DNA from: an uncultured Emticicia sp.
GTDB lineage: Bacteria; Bacteroidota; Bacteroidia; Cytophagales; Spirosomataceae
Assembly (NCBI RefSeq): GCF_937903345.1
Contig: NZ_CALCZQ010000053.1
Span: 62,001 to 126,000 of the forward strand
Reading direction: 5' to 3'
DNA: 64,000 bases
Part shown: positions 1 to 10,600 of the stretch, one piece after another
Layout: every line of letters starts with the position of its first letter
Position numbering within the stretch: position 1 is the first letter of the stretch
The notes under the pieces: model-generated
The model's input: the letters and a program-made list of their open reading frames with translations, nothing else
Databases searched by the model: none
What the model was told of the DNA's origin: nothing
Translations under genes and position numbers: made by a program

Positions 1-415
1 TACAATTGATAATATGCTGAAAAATAGCTTTTGCTGTATTATCACAGCGAGCCCAAGGACACATTAAAACTAAAGACCTTACTTTTTTTGGGTGTCTTAT
101 TGCCAATTCTTGGGCGATTGTACTTCCCATTGAGCAGCCAATTACGTGGGCGTTTTCGATTTGAAGTTCGTCGAGTAAACCCGCATAATCATCGGCCATC
201 ATTGCTGTTGTATAATCTCCTTCAGGTTTATCGGTCTTACCCACCCCACGATTATCCCCGATGACACATCTAAAATTTTTCTCAAAATAAGTAGTATGAG
301 GTTCCCAAACAGCACCAGAAGCTGTGATTCCCATTATCATCAAAAGAGGTGGTGCGGAACTTGAACCACGCTCTTCGTAATAAAAATTAATTCCATTTGT
401 TTGTACGAATGGCAT
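1..415 (-). CDS. alpha/beta hydrolase (partial, 3' end outside window)
   Basis: The first 138 codons of an alpha/beta-hydrolase fold protein, starting at the ATG complementary to 413-415 and still open at base 1. The N-terminus reads MPFVQTNGINFYYEERG, followed by an HG-equivalent oxyanion-hole loop (MIMGITASG), the strand/turn DNRGVGKTDKP and a nucleophile elbow GCSMGS (G-x-S-x-G, Ser at about residue 96). This fits the family of small cytoplasmic esterases, lactonases and dehalogenases. The substrate cannot be told. It starts only 9 bp after the stop of the upstream sugar isomerase-like gene, so it is probably the distal gene of the susC-led operon and may act on a lactone or ester intermediate (inference). 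Confidence 0.85.
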   Translation of the reverse strand, partial: MPFVQTNGINFYYEERGSSSAPPLLMIMGITASGAVWEPHTTYFEKNFRCVIGDNRGVGKTDKPEGDYTTAMMADDYAGLLDELQIENAHVIGCSMGSTIAQELAIRHPKKVRSLVLMCPWARCDNTAKAIFQHIINC

Positions 416-424
416 ACAATTCAA

Positions 425-1252
425 CTATTTTAGGTTAGGAATTAGGTCGTTTAATATCCAATTGCCATCGTGAAGTGTTACAAAATCGGGGTTATCTACC
501 GCTTCTTCTCCTTCGTCTTCACAGATAATCCAACCCTTATAATTTATATCTTTGAGCCATTGAGTAATTGAAAGCAGGTCGACTTTTCCTTTACCCATCA
601 AAGCAAATTCTGGCTCGCCATTCCAGTCTTTATAATGCACGTGGTTGATAAGCGATGCATATTCTTTCATTTTATCAAGGGGATTCATATCGCCATTGAT
701 AATATGCCCTACGTCGGGTGTCCAGCCTGTTACCGAACTATCAAGCGATTCTAAAACTACTTTATAATCTGACTCTGTTCTAATAATTGAACTATGCGGT
801 GAATTGGGGTGAAAACTACAAGGAATACCTCTATCAGCGGCTCTTTTAGAAACTGTATTGACTATTTTCACTAAATTTCGTTGACGATTTTCTAAATCGT
901 GGCGACCTGTTGGAATTTGAACTGTATTTAAAATAGCTCCGGGAAAACGCTCTAACAATGCAATGGCATTATCGGCTATTTGCTTTTCTTTTTCTGATTC
1001 TTCTGCCCCATTCCATTCTAAAGCTAATGCAAGAGCAGCTAATTCTATACCTTGCTCTTTTAGTTTTGCTTCCAAACGGTCGGCATCAACTAAATCGCCC
1101 ATCCAAGTAAAAATTGGTTGAATACCAGTAAAACCTGCTTTAGCAATCACTTCTATCATGTGAGCCAATCGCCCTTGGTGGGTTTGTCCGTTGCCACTCA
1201 TAAACCATGTATAAACCTCTGAACCAAATCGAAAAGGTAATTTCTCTTTCAT
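425..1252 (-). CDS. sugar phosphate isomerase/epimerase (TIM barrel, IolE-like)
   Basis: A 275-residue protein of the xylose isomerase-like TIM-barrel superfamily (AP-endonuclease 2 fold), close to the usual 270-300 residues. Likely metal and substrate residues are His148 (SFHPNS), Asp180 and His183 (TPDVGH), His206 (NHVHYKDW) and Glu245 (WIICEDEGEE). The HVHYKDW-MGKGKVD segment resembles inosose dehydratase and hydroxypyruvate isomerase-type members. No signal peptide, so cytoplasmic. It lies downstream of a second TIM-barrel gene and a DUF1080 hydrolase, a context seen in 3-keto-sugar catabolism, where such proteins epimerise or dehydrate keto-sugars. The exact reaction is inference. The neighbouring alpha/beta hydrolase follows after 9 bp. 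Confidence 0.85.
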   Translation of the reverse strand: MKEKLPFRFGSEVYTWFMSGNGQTHQGRLAHMIEVIAKAGFTGIQPIFTWMGDLVDADRLEAKLKEQGIELAALALALEWNGAEESEKEKQIADNAIALLERFPGAILNTVQIPTGRHDLENRQRNLVKIVNTVSKRAADRGIPCSFHPNSPHSSIIRTESDYKVVLESLDSSVTGWTPDVGHIINGDMNPLDKMKEYASLINHVHYKDWNGEPEFALMGKGKVDLLSITQWLKDINYKGWIICEDEGEEAVDNPDFVTLHDGNWILNDLIPNLK

Positions 1253-1270
1253 TTCTATATAGGATGAATA

Positions 1271-1413
1271 GTTATTGGTTACATATTATTGGTAAAATGA
1301 TTGCTGGTTTGTAGCTATTAGTTACTAATGAGTATTTTTTTAATATTTAAATATTTAATAATCAGCAAATTAAAACAAAACAAACAACTAGTAACAAATA
1401 ACCAGTAACTCAT
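1271..1413. repeat. heptad repeat site A (inverted arms)
   Basis: The gap between the two TIM-barrel genes holds a 7-bp-period array. The right arm (1379-1413) is five heptads beginning AAC, for example AACTAGT and AACCAGT. The left arm (1271-1333) is a looser run of about nine heptads whose words are roughly the reverse complement (GTTATTG, AGTTACT). An AT-rich spacer separates the arms, so a cruciform or RNA hairpin is possible. Confidence 0.7.
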
Positions 1414-2264
1414 TATAATCCATGTTTTTGACACATTTCTTTGATAAATTTCAGACCACCTTCGGCTATGTCCCATGGGTCGTTGTATTCACGCCAAACG
1501 TTAATAGCATTGGCAAAATCTGGGTCATTTCTTGAAAAAGCCTCAATTGTTAGCCATCCTTTATAGTTTACGGCAGAAAGTGCTGCAAAAGCATCATCAA
1601 ATGGTATGTGTCCATCACCTGGTGTGCCTCGGTCGTTTTCGCTGATGTGTACGTGGCTCAAGTATGGAGCAATTGAATTGATTGCCGAAGCATATCTTTT
1701 TTCTTCGATATTGGCGTGATGTGTATCAAACATTGCACGAACATTCGGATGATTGACCATTGCTATTAATTTTGCCAACTGCTCCATCGTATTACACAAA
1801 TAGCATTCAAAACGATTAAGGGCCTCGGGTGCTAAAATAATATTGGCTTGCTTGGCGTGTTCACCTGCTTGGTACAAAATTTCTGCAGCTCTTTTATATT
1901 CTTCGTCGAGAGCTGGATGTGCCTCAAAATGTGCGTGAGCAGAGTGAAAAGGCCCACAAAGTATGGACGAACCCAAATCAGAAGAGCGGTCAATTGCCCA
2001 TTTTATTCGGTCTAATCCTTTCTGACGCACACTCGCCGACTCATTGATTGGATTGGCATCTGGACTTACAACCGTAACCGTCGTAACTTCCAAGCCAATA
2101 TCTTTTGAGTGTTTACCAACTATTTTATAAGCATTTTCGTCGGCTGCCCCTACAAAATACTCCACTCCATCGTAACCAATGGTTTTTAACCTCTCAATAA
2201 TCGGAAATAATTCCTCTGAAACATTGGCCGACCACGCCAAAACGTTGAATCCTATTTTATTCAT
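1413..2264 (-). CDS. sugar phosphate isomerase/epimerase (tagatose/psicose 3-epimerase-like)
   Basis: A 283-residue TIM-barrel protein of the D-tagatose 3-epimerase/hydroxypyruvate isomerase group. The divalent-metal set expected of the family is visible: Glu147 (LAPEALNRFE), Asp180 (MFDTHHANIEE), His206 (SHVHISENDRG) and Glu241 (WLTIEAF). The PEALNRFE and HISENDRGTPGDGH motifs are close to those of characterised ketose 3-epimerases, so C3 epimerisation of a free keto-sugar is the best guess. Cytoplasmic, no signal peptide. It sits between DUF1080 and another TIM-barrel gene, consistent with handling the 3-keto-hexose released by DUF1080 (inference). Confidence 0.87.
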   Translation of the reverse strand: MNKIGFNVLAWSANVSEELFPIIERLKTIGYDGVEYFVGAADENAYKIVGKHSKDIGLEVTTVTVVSPDANPINESASVRQKGLDRIKWAIDRSSDLGSSILCGPFHSAHAHFEAHPALDEEYKRAAEILYQAGEHAKQANIILAPEALNRFECYLCNTMEQLAKLIAMVNHPNVRAMFDTHHANIEEKRYASAINSIAPYLSHVHISENDRGTPGDGHIPFDDAFAALSAVNYKGWLTIEAFSRNDPDFANAINVWREYNDPWDIAEGGLKFIKEMCQKHGL

Positions 2265-2266
2265 AT

Positions 2267-2363
2267 TTAGATATTAGACATGAGACAAAAGACATAAGAC
2301 TTTTTTGATTAAAAATGACAAATAAAATCTTTTGTCTCTTGTCTAACATTTCTTGTCTTATTT
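2267..2363. repeat. heptad repeat site B (near-perfect hairpin)
   Basis: Two arms of 7-bp-period repeats face each other: 2267-2301 with the word NNAGACA (TTAGACA, AAAGACA) and 2329-2363 with its complement (CTTTTGT, CTCTTGT). Nineteen bases of the left arm pair with the right arm with one mismatch. The array runs into the 3' end of the DUF1080 gene (stop at 2358) and could act as a processing or termination hairpin. Confidence 0.75.
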
Positions 2364-3134
2364 CAATTCTTTTATTCTTAAATTACGATACTGAACTTTC
2401 ATTGGCGGGCCTACATGAACCTGAACGCCTAAAATACCTTTCGATTTTCCATTTACTAAATCATTATCGGTTACATCGCTCATCAAAATATCATTGATGT
2501 AATGCTGTAAACGGTTGCCTTTGATTACCAAGTGAAATGTATTCCAATCTTGCTTATTAATTTTGGTTTTTAAAGCTTCATTTTCTCCTAAACTTCCTGT
2601 TACTTTTAGTTCTGTCCAGGCATTTTTTTGCACTTTCTTGCGAACTTCTTCGGGCGTCATTGGGCTTGTTTGTGGATTGATGCTTGTAATCTGACCACGA
2701 TAGGCCAAAGTGGTTCTACCTCGTTCTTCGTAGTTTTGACCAGTGTAAGTATTATTTCCGTCAATATCCGCTTGATACCCTCTCAAAGCATACTGAATAT
2801 CAGGAAGTTTTATGCTTCGATAATTAATGCCAGAATTTCCTTTTTCAGTAATATTGAATTCACCTTTTAGCTCAAAATCTGCTGGCTCTCCACCTTTCCA
2901 CGTGATAAATGAATTGGTTTTGAGCAAGGTTTCGGGGGTAATCTCGCCCACTAAATTACCATTTTCTACTCTCCAATATTTAGCATCACCTTCCCAATTG
3001 TTTAGCGTTTTTCCATCGAAAATTGACTTGAAACCCTTTTCGCTTTGAGCCGTATTTGAAACTTTACAACCAATTGCCAATATAGCAATTAGAACAATAA
3101 TATTCCAATATTTTAAATTAAATTTTGTTGTCAT
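2358..3134 (-). CDS. DUF1080 lipoprotein (3-keto-disaccharide hydrolase-like)
   Basis: A 258-residue lipoprotein: hydrophobic N-terminus ending in a lipobox with Cys23 (LAIGC), then one DUF1080 domain starting GFKSIFDGKTLNNWEG at about residue 34, with the family hallmarks ENGNLVGEI, YRSIKLP and GYQADID. DUF1080 proteins are concanavalin-like beta-sandwich hydrolases; members hydrolyse 3-keto-glycosides and disaccharides after C3 oxidation of the sugar. Probably tethered in the periplasm or on the surface. Placed after the haem c protein and before two TIM-barrel epimerase-type genes in one direction of transcription. Confidence 0.9.
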   Translation of the reverse strand: MTTKFNLKYWNIIVLIAILAIGCKVSNTAQSEKGFKSIFDGKTLNNWEGDAKYWRVENGNLVGEITPETLLKTNSFITWKGGEPADFELKGEFNITEKGNSGINYRSIKLPDIQYALRGYQADIDGNNTYTGQNYEERGRTTLAYRGQITSINPQTSPMTPEEVRKKVQKNAWTELKVTGSLGENEALKTKINKQDWNTFHLVIKGNRLQHYINDILMSDVTDNDLVNGKSKGILGVQVHVGPPMKVQYRNLRIKELK

Positions 3135-3260
3135 TGGTATATGATTAAAAATTGTATTGTACTTTAAATTCTATGTTTAAGAATGCATAGCCTTGATTTT
3201 AAATATGCCTGCCCGAATTCGATTATCTCCTTCAAGCAAGCATATTAAACTTAATCATAT

Positions 3261-5951
3261 TTACTTTTTAACTTCCGCTTTTGGTTTGAACATGGCATTG
3301 TTTTCACTTCCTCCAGCCATCAAATAGGCCATTAAATCTTTCAGTTCATCTTCGTTCAAGCTATTTATCAAGCCACCAAACATAATTGATGCAGCAGATG
3401 GTTTTGATGATATTACATTCTTTTTCAAAACTTTCTCAAGCTCATTTGGAGCATAAGGATTTTGTGAAATATAATAAGCTGTTTTGTCCTCGTTGACTAA
3501 ACGTCCTACAATTGAGCTACCATTCTTTAAACTATAATAGGTAGCAGCATATTGGTCAGAAACCGTTTTATCGGGCATTATGATTGACTCCAACATATCC
3601 TTTGATGAGAAACGTGAATAGAGTTGGCTTAAATCTGGCCCGATTGCTCCACCATCGCCTTTCATCGAATGGCACATTTTACAGGTAGTTGCAGCATACA
3701 TGGCTTTTCCATTGTCAAAATCGCGGTCAGTTAGCCCTTTTTCAATGATTGGTAAAGCATTTTCCATTCTCCAGTTTCTTCCTGGGCCTTTTGGTGCTGT
3801 TAATGAGATAAAATCATTTCCGTTTTTACTTAATCTTTCTGCACCTGCCAATTTCTCAAAGTAAGCTCTTTTACTATCGGGAACGTTTTTCAAAGCTAAT
3901 TTTAATGATCTGTCCAAGAAACCTATATAACTGTTACCACCTTTATATTCAAAGGCTTTGTAGTACCATTTAAAATATTTGTCTTGAAGTTCGGGTGTCC
4001 AGCCTTCTTTTGCTAAACTCAACATAACTGCATAATATGTGTGCTGAGCTGGTGGCAAATTTGCCAACATTGCGGCAATATCTTTACCATATTGAGGGTT
4101 TCTTAGAATCAAATCACTTGAAGCTGTTGCAGTTTCAATGTTTAGTGCATCGCTACCTGGCTCGGTTTTTACATCCATCAAAGCCATTGTTTTTGCAACT
4201 GCTTCTGGAGCGTCTAAATAAATCAATAATTTACTTAATGAGCGATTCAAATGTGCTGTATTGGCAGGATAAAGTGGGTTTAGATACGCTATCACTTTAG
4301 GTTTTTGTGTAGCATCGGGTTGTCCCATTCGCAAGAAAGCCAATTCAAAAGTTCTTAGTAAATCTAATTGCTGCGATTGTTGTAAAGTTTTGAAATTTAC
4401 AGCCAAAAGAGCATTTACAATTTCGCTTTTCTTAGAGCCGTCGCCCATACGAATCAATGAAATCAATGATTGTGTTAGAGCAACTGGGTCTTTTTCTTTC
4501 AAAGCCAAATCTTGCCATTGAGCAACTGGCTGATGCTCCAATGCCAAACGTGCTGCATAACGAATAAATCTATCTGGGCTTTTTAATTGTGGCCAAGCAG
4601 TGGCGACTGCAGCAGGATTTGCTCCACCAGTATGGAATTTCTCCAAACTTCTACGTAAAGCATTGGCTGGATTAATTGGAGCTGCCGCTATTGGAGCAGT
4701 ACTTTCGTTGCCAACATAAGAAATACGGTATAGATCAGATTCTAAACGACGACCACCAGTTAGGAAGTACAAAGCACCATCTGGACCAATGGCACCATCG
4801 GTCAATGGAAGTGGAATACCAGATAAAAACTCTTCTCTTTCACCAGAATAAGTTGAACCAGAAGGTTTTAAATGAATAGCGTGCATTACCCCAAAAGTCC
4901 AGTCGAAAGCCAAGAGGGTATTTTTATATTTTGCTGGAAATTTAGCATCTTTTAAATGAAGTAAATTGGTAGGCGAACCTTGCCCAATATTAATTACAGG
5001 AGGAAGGTTATCTGGGAAAGTCGGCGACCATTTGCTATTTCCTGTTCTCCAACCGAATTCTGATGCACTTGTTGCATGACAAATACGAGTCGGACGGTAC
5101 CAAGGTAAACCAAAATCCCATTCCATATCGGCATCATAAACAAACAAATCTCCATTCGCATCAAAGGCCATATCGAACGCATTTCTGTAACCAGCACTAA
5201 CCAGTTCCCACTTTTTGCCTTCTGGGTCAAGATTCGCAATCCAGCCTCCTGGAGCATAGCGGTCGTTGGCGTGGCCACGAGGGTCTTTTATGAGTGGAAA
5301 CATTTGGTCTTCTTTCCAATTTGATGGCAATTTATAAGCATCTAATGGTGGCACATCCGTGTGATTTCCATTAATTACAAAAAGTGATTGTTTATCAGGC
5401 GAAAGAATAATACTATGTGGGCCGTGTTCGCCATCACCAGCGAGTTCTTTTAGTAAAGTAACTTTATCGAATTGGTCATCATTATTGGTATCTTGAAGAC
5501 GATACAAACCACTTTTTTTCGTAAAAATCTTATTACCCTTACTATTGTTTATCATTACGTAAAGGCTATTAAACGCATAGAGCAATCCGTGTGCATAGCC
5601 CATACCCATTGTGTCAGTAGCAGGCCCAACTTGTAGTTTTTCAACATCCAAAGCTGAGATTTTGCCATCAACTGCGGGCATTTTCAAGCGAAAAAGTTTT
5701 CCATATTGGTCTGAGCAAATCATTCGGCCTTTATCATCGAAAGTCATTGAAACCCATGAACCTATTTTGTTTTGAGAAGGGCTAAAAAGGTGTTCAGCTT
5801 TAAACCCTGCAGGATATTTTAGTTTATCCAGTTTAGGGTCACCCGTAGTTATTGCAGACAGGTTAGGCTCTTTTAGGAGAGTAAATGAAGCAGCCGTGGC
5901 AATAGCGACTATTCCAATCCCCATTTTAATGGAGTTTTTTTTAGAAAACAT
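3261..5951 (-). CDS. secreted PVC-type haem c protein (beta-propeller, HEAT, cytochrome c)
   Basis: An 896-residue exported protein. An N-terminal membrane or signal helix (residues 8-24) is followed by a glucose/sorbosone dehydrogenase-like beta-propeller (about 45-410; MTFDDKGRMICSDQYG, GEHGPHSI, GAIGPDGALYFL). A helical HEAT-like region covers about 430-720, and a C-terminal cytochrome c domain follows with one haem-binding CKMCH near residue 757 and MPDKTVSDQY. This matches the 'putative membrane-bound dehydrogenase / haem-binding domain' family common in Planctomycetes and Bacteroidota. It may oxidise a sugar or pass electrons in the periplasm. No dehydrogenase activity can be proven from sequence. 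Between susD and DUF1080, it is a candidate electron acceptor or sugar dehydrogenase for 3-keto-sugar formation (inference). Confidence 0.88.
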   Translation of the reverse strand: MFSKKNSIKMGIGIVAIATAASFTLLKEPNLSAITTGDPKLDKLKYPAGFKAEHLFSPSQNKIGSWVSMTFDDKGRMICSDQYGKLFRLKMPAVDGKISALDVEKLQVGPATDTMGMGYAHGLLYAFNSLYVMINNSKGNKIFTKKSGLYRLQDTNNDDQFDKVTLLKELAGDGEHGPHSIILSPDKQSLFVINGNHTDVPPLDAYKLPSNWKEDQMFPLIKDPRGHANDRYAPGGWIANLDPEGKKWELVSAGYRNAFDMAFDANGDLFVYDADMEWDFGLPWYRPTRICHATSASEFGWRTGNSKWSPTFPDNLPPVINIGQGSPTNLLHLKDAKFPAKYKNTLLAFDWTFGVMHAIHLKPSGSTYSGEREEFLSGIPLPLTDGAIGPDGALYFLTGGRRLESDLYRISYVGNESTAPIAAAPINPANALRRSLEKFHTGGANPAAVATAWPQLKSPDRFIRYAARLALEHQPVAQWQDLALKEKDPVALTQSLISLIRMGDGSKKSEIVNALLAVNFKTLQQSQQLDLLRTFELAFLRMGQPDATQKPKVIAYLNPLYPANTAHLNRSLSKLLIYLDAPEAVAKTMALMDVKTEPGSDALNIETATASSDLILRNPQYGKDIAAMLANLPPAQHTYYAVMLSLAKEGWTPELQDKYFKWYYKAFEYKGGNSYIGFLDRSLKLALKNVPDSKRAYFEKLAGAERLSKNGNDFISLTAPKGPGRNWRMENALPIIEKGLTDRDFDNGKAMYAATTCKMCHSMKGDGGAIGPDLSQLYSRFSSKDMLESIIMPDKTVSDQYAATYYSLKNGSSIVGRLVNEDKTAYYISQNPYAPNELEKVLKKNVISSKPSAASIMFGGLINSLNEDELKDLMAYLMAGGSENNAMFKPKAEVKK

Positions 5952-6074
5952 GATAAAGTAAGGGTTAAATATTATTTATTGTCGAATAGTGTAGTTTCGG
6001 CTCCTAATATTCTCTGTATATCATGAGTCGAAAATCTCCCACAATATACAGAGAAAAAAGTATTTAAAGAAAAA

Positions 6075-7583
6075 TTAAAAATATGGAGATAAAGCTGATT
6101 CATCAGCAGGAAGTCCATATAAAACACTAATGTTGGTGAAAGCATTGCTACGAGCTACTGCACCTTCAGGATAATAATATGCAACAGGATTGGCTTTTAT
6201 TCTATTTCCGTAAGCCGTGATAACTTCTACTGCTGTACCTGTACGTACGAGGTCAAACCAACGTTTGTTTTCAAAAGCAAGTTCACTTCGACGGTCTTGA
6301 TAAATTTGTGTTCTTACAGCCGCTTGTGAAGTTGCAGTTGCTGCAGGTAAACCCGCACGAGAACGCACTTGATTTAAGATTGGTAATGCCTCTGACATTT
6401 TACCTTGCTCAGTTAGTGCTTCTGCCAAGAACAACAAAGTTTCAGCATAGCGATAAATCGGGAAGTTATTACCAGTATTGCCATGCAAAGAGTGCGTTTT
6501 GGCAAACTTCTTATTATAAGGGAAGTTTTTATTTGCTCTCAAACTACCACTAATCGTCACATAGGCAATTGTTCCATCTAATCGTTTATCACCTTTTTCA
6601 AAAGATGCAATTAAGTCAGGAGTCGGAGCTCCATTGCCTTCGCCAGTCAATGGCTGTGGATTTGATGTTCCCGAAATTGGTTTCAATTCTTCAGGACTCA
6701 TTGGGCGTGGCATATAGTTATACATAATTGCTCCGTTATAGCCCGATGCTCCCTCTTGAAATTGTACTTCAAAGATTGATTCCGCATTATTTTTGTTTCC
6801 AGTATTTGTTGAAAAAGCATCATTGAAATCTGGCATCAATTTATAATCATTACTTGCCACAATTTCTTTTAGTAATTTTTCAGCATCTGCCCATTTTTTC
6901 TGTACCATATAAACATTGGCCAACAACATTTTTGCTGTTCCTGAAGTAGCTCTGCCAGCCTCCTGTGTTGATTTTGGCAATAATCCTGTAGATGCAGCAG
7001 TAGCATCTTTGATAATTTGTGCATACACTTCATCAACAGTTGCCAGTGGCAATGCTGCTTCTTGACGGTTGGTTACCGGAGTAAGGTGCAAAGGCACTTT
7101 ACCAAAATATTGCACTAATTCAAAATAAGCATACGCTCTCAAGAATTGAGCTTGACCTTTCAAATTATTTTTTGAAACTGCTGGAAATTCAACAGCATCA
7201 ATCGCAGCTAAAATCTGATTGGCACGTGCAATGATTTGATAATCAAGGCGATACTGATTCAATACGTGAGTGTTAGAAGTAACGCCATTGGCAGTTGGCA
7301 CTGCAAAATCTGCTAAATCTTCTTGCTGCTCAGTTGCTCCAAAAAGAATATTTCTATAATAATATGCATTATCAGAGTGCATTTCGCTTAAAAGCCAAGC
7401 ACGGTCGTTGACGATAGATCTTAAGGGCACATAGCAGGCATTGACTGCTTGCTGAAAATCTGCTTCTTTAGAAAAGAATATAGCTGTACTAAGGTTTGTT
7501 TCTGGAACTACGGTCAGGAAGTCTTTATTGCAACTTATCAGACCGAAGAACACAAAAAGTGCTGTGAAGGTTATCTTTTTCAT
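6075..7583 (-). CDS. SusD/RagB family nutrient-binding outer membrane lipoprotein
   Basis: A 502-residue SusD homologue with a signal peptide and lipobox Cys18 (FGLISC). The N-terminal SusD-like domain (FFSKEADFQQAVNACYVPL), TPR helices (QAQFLRAYAYFELVQYFG) and the C-terminal RagB/SusD domain with FENKRWFDLVRTG are all present. It forms the surface lid of the SusC transporter and binds the incoming oligosaccharide. It follows susC by 22 bp, so the two are cotranscribed. Length is typical. The glycan is not predictable, but the downstream genes suggest a glucoside- or disaccharide-like substrate. Confidence 0.95.
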   Translation of the reverse strand: MKKITFTALFVFFGLISCNKDFLTVVPETNLSTAIFFSKEADFQQAVNACYVPLRSIVNDRAWLLSEMHSDNAYYYRNILFGATEQQEDLADFAVPTANGVTSNTHVLNQYRLDYQIIARANQILAAIDAVEFPAVSKNNLKGQAQFLRAYAYFELVQYFGKVPLHLTPVTNRQEAALPLATVDEVYAQIIKDATAASTGLLPKSTQEAGRATSGTAKMLLANVYMVQKKWADAEKLLKEIVASNDYKLMPDFNDAFSTNTGNKNNAESIFEVQFQEGASGYNGAIMYNYMPRPMSPEELKPISGTSNPQPLTGEGNGAPTPDLIASFEKGDKRLDGTIAYVTISGSLRANKNFPYNKKFAKTHSLHGNTGNNFPIYRYAETLLFLAEALTEQGKMSEALPILNQVRSRAGLPAATATSQAAVRTQIYQDRRSELAFENKRWFDLVRTGTAVEVITAYGNRIKANPVAYYYPEGAVARSNAFTNISVLYGLPADESALSPYF

Positions 7584-7605
7584 TATGTTAAGTCATTTAA
7601 GTTTA

Positions 7606-10600
7606 TTAAAAATTCAAATTGATACCAAGGGTGTAAGTACGTGGAACAGGATAATTAGATAAATCTACCCCTGGACTTAAATTTCCTCCATCACCATTAC
7701 CATCACTTTGAGCAGATGTTTCAGGGTTTGGTCCTCCCCAATATTTTGTAAATACATACAATTGCTGAACAGATGCATACACACGAGCTGACTTAAATAT
7801 CTTATTAGCCTTTGGAATTGTGTAACCAACTGTTACGTTTTTGATGGTGAAAAATGAAGCATCCGCTACAAAACGGCTATTCATCCAGTCACGCTCAATA
7901 CCTGTAACGTTACCGCCACCAACAGTTGTACCATACATTCCTTTACCAGGATTAGCTTCTGAACGGAAACGGTCTTTTACTCCTGCAACCATGTTAAATA
8001 CACCGTCAAGATTAGCCGTACTATAAATGTGGCGAACCAATAATTGATTTCCCTGTGAACCCGAACCTACAATACTCGCATCAAAATTACCATAAGTAAA
8101 GTTATTTGTTATACCATAAGTAAATGTTGGGAAAGGATTACCCATGATTACTCTGTCATCAAAATTTCCGCCATTTGTAATGATACCATCGCCATTTTGG
8201 TCAGTTAATTTAATACTTCCAACCACCGAACGACCTGGAACCTGAGGTGAATTCTTTAAATCCTCTGCATTTTTATACATACCTTGAGAAATGTGTCCAT
8301 AGAATTGTCCGAATGGATAGCCTACTTTAGTAATATGGAAAGTTCCATAAACTCGGTCAATACCATCTGCCAAAGCAATTACTTTGTTTCTGTTAAATGA
8401 AATGTTTGCATTGGTGCTCCATTTTAATTTTCCAGTTGTATTTTTTGTATTTAACGAGAACTCATGGCCCCAAAACTTAATTTCTCCGATATTATCATTA
8501 AAGTTACCAAAACCAGCTTCTTGAGCAATTTGTACACTATACAATAGGTTTGTAGTACGTTTTGTATAATAATCGTAAACAAAGGTAATTCTATCGTTAA
8601 ATAAACCGAGGTCTAAACCAAGGTCTAATTGTTTGGTAGTTTCCCAACCTAAATTATTATTTGCCAAAGTCGTAACAACAGCTCCTGGAGCGACATTATT
8701 ACCAAAAACGGCATTCACAGTATTATTAATCAAGGCATAAGGCGTATAATTACCAATATTGTTATTACCCACAATACCATAACTTGTTCTTAATTTTGCA
8801 AATGATATTTTTGGGATTGATTGCAAGAATTTCTCATCCGAAATTACCCAACCTGCCGAAACTGAAGGGAATGTTCCCCAACGATTATCAGAACCAAAAC
8901 GTGAAGAACCATCACGACGAACCGAAGCTGTGAACAAATATTTGCCTTTAAAATTATAAGTTAATCTCGAAAGCAATGATGTTAAAGCCCATTCTTGTAC
9001 TGATGATTGAGTACCACCTCGGTTTACATTGATTGCTCCTTGAATAGTTGGAAGGCGATCATCGGCATAAGTATCAGCTTGAATACGAGTACCTTCGGCA
9101 CGGAATCTTTGTTGTGTAAAACCACCCAAAATTTCAAAATTATGGTCTTTAATACTTGTTGCATAAGTAGCCAAGTTTTCGTTCAACCAGGTTAAGTTTT
9201 CAAAATTCTGACGGATTGAAACCGCTGTTGTTGGAATCGCAACGTTGATGGCACTTGTAGCCGTTGATGGATTAAAGAAGAAAAACTTATTACGGTTCAT
9301 TTCAACATTAAACGAAGATTTCAATGTTAAGCCTTTGATTGGTTGGTACGCAATGTAAGCATTTGAAATCAAGTTCAAGGTAGTAGTTTCATTTACCAAT
9401 TCATTGGCCGCTCTCACCCAGTTAGGGTACGCAAAGATATTACCTGTACTTGCTGGGAATCTGTTAAATAATGTTAGCGTTTTGCCATCAGCTTCATAAA
9501 TTGGCATTACTGGCCAAGTATGTAATGCATTAAATAAAATACCGGTTCCACGGTCACCATCAGTTCTTGGCGTGTTGTCAAATACATATTGTGGAGCGAT
9601 ATTGAAGCCTACTTTTACCTTATCAGAAATATCATATTCTGAATTCATACGCATCGAATATCTTTTATATTCATTATTAATCACCACACCTTGCTGATTA
9701 AATACACCACCTACAAAAGAGGTTCTTGATCGCTCTTTATTTGATGTTAGCGTTAGGTTATAGCTTTGCACAGGGGCTTTTCTTAATAATGCACCATACC
9801 AATCATTGTTCTTTCCTGCATATTGAGATGGGTTTTGAAATTCAACTGGAACTGGTTGACCTGCATCGGTATAAAACTCTTTTTTAAACTGAGCAAATTC
9901 TTCGGCTGTCAGCATTTCTACAAGTCCTTTCTTTGGCACCTCTTGAATACCCACAAAAGTATTGAAGCTAATATTTGTACCTGTCTTTCCTTTTTTCGTA
10001 GTAATCAATACCACACCATTGGCTGCTCTTGATCCATAAAGCGAAGTAGAAGCGGCATCTTTCAAAATAGATATGTCTTCGATTTCGTCGGGGTTCATCG
10101 CACCGATACTTCCAGTTATTGGAAAACCATCAATAACATAAAGTGGATCACTACCTGCCGAAACAGACAACTGTCCGCGAATCCTGATGTTCATCCCTTG
10201 ACCAGGCTTACCCGTTGTCTGATTGATTTGTACACCCGCCAATTGACCTTGTAATTTCTGTCCGATTTGCGAAACTGGAATGTCTTTAATTTCTTTCGAA
10301 CCAATAGTCTGGACGGCTCCCGTCACGCTTTTCTTCAATTGACTACCGTACCCAACTACAACTATTTCACTTAATAGTTTGTCGTCAAGAACTAAAGAAA
10401 CATTGATTTCTTTTTGACCCGTGTAAGCAACTTCGTTGGCTGTATAGCCCACAAAGCTAAATACCAGAGTTGAGTTATTTGGTACATCCAATTTGTAGCT
10501 ACCATCGGCATCAGATTGTGTGCCTCGATTTACACCTTTGATAGTTACACTTACCCCCACTAAAGCTTCGCCATTTTGGCCAGTCACTTTGCCCTTAACT

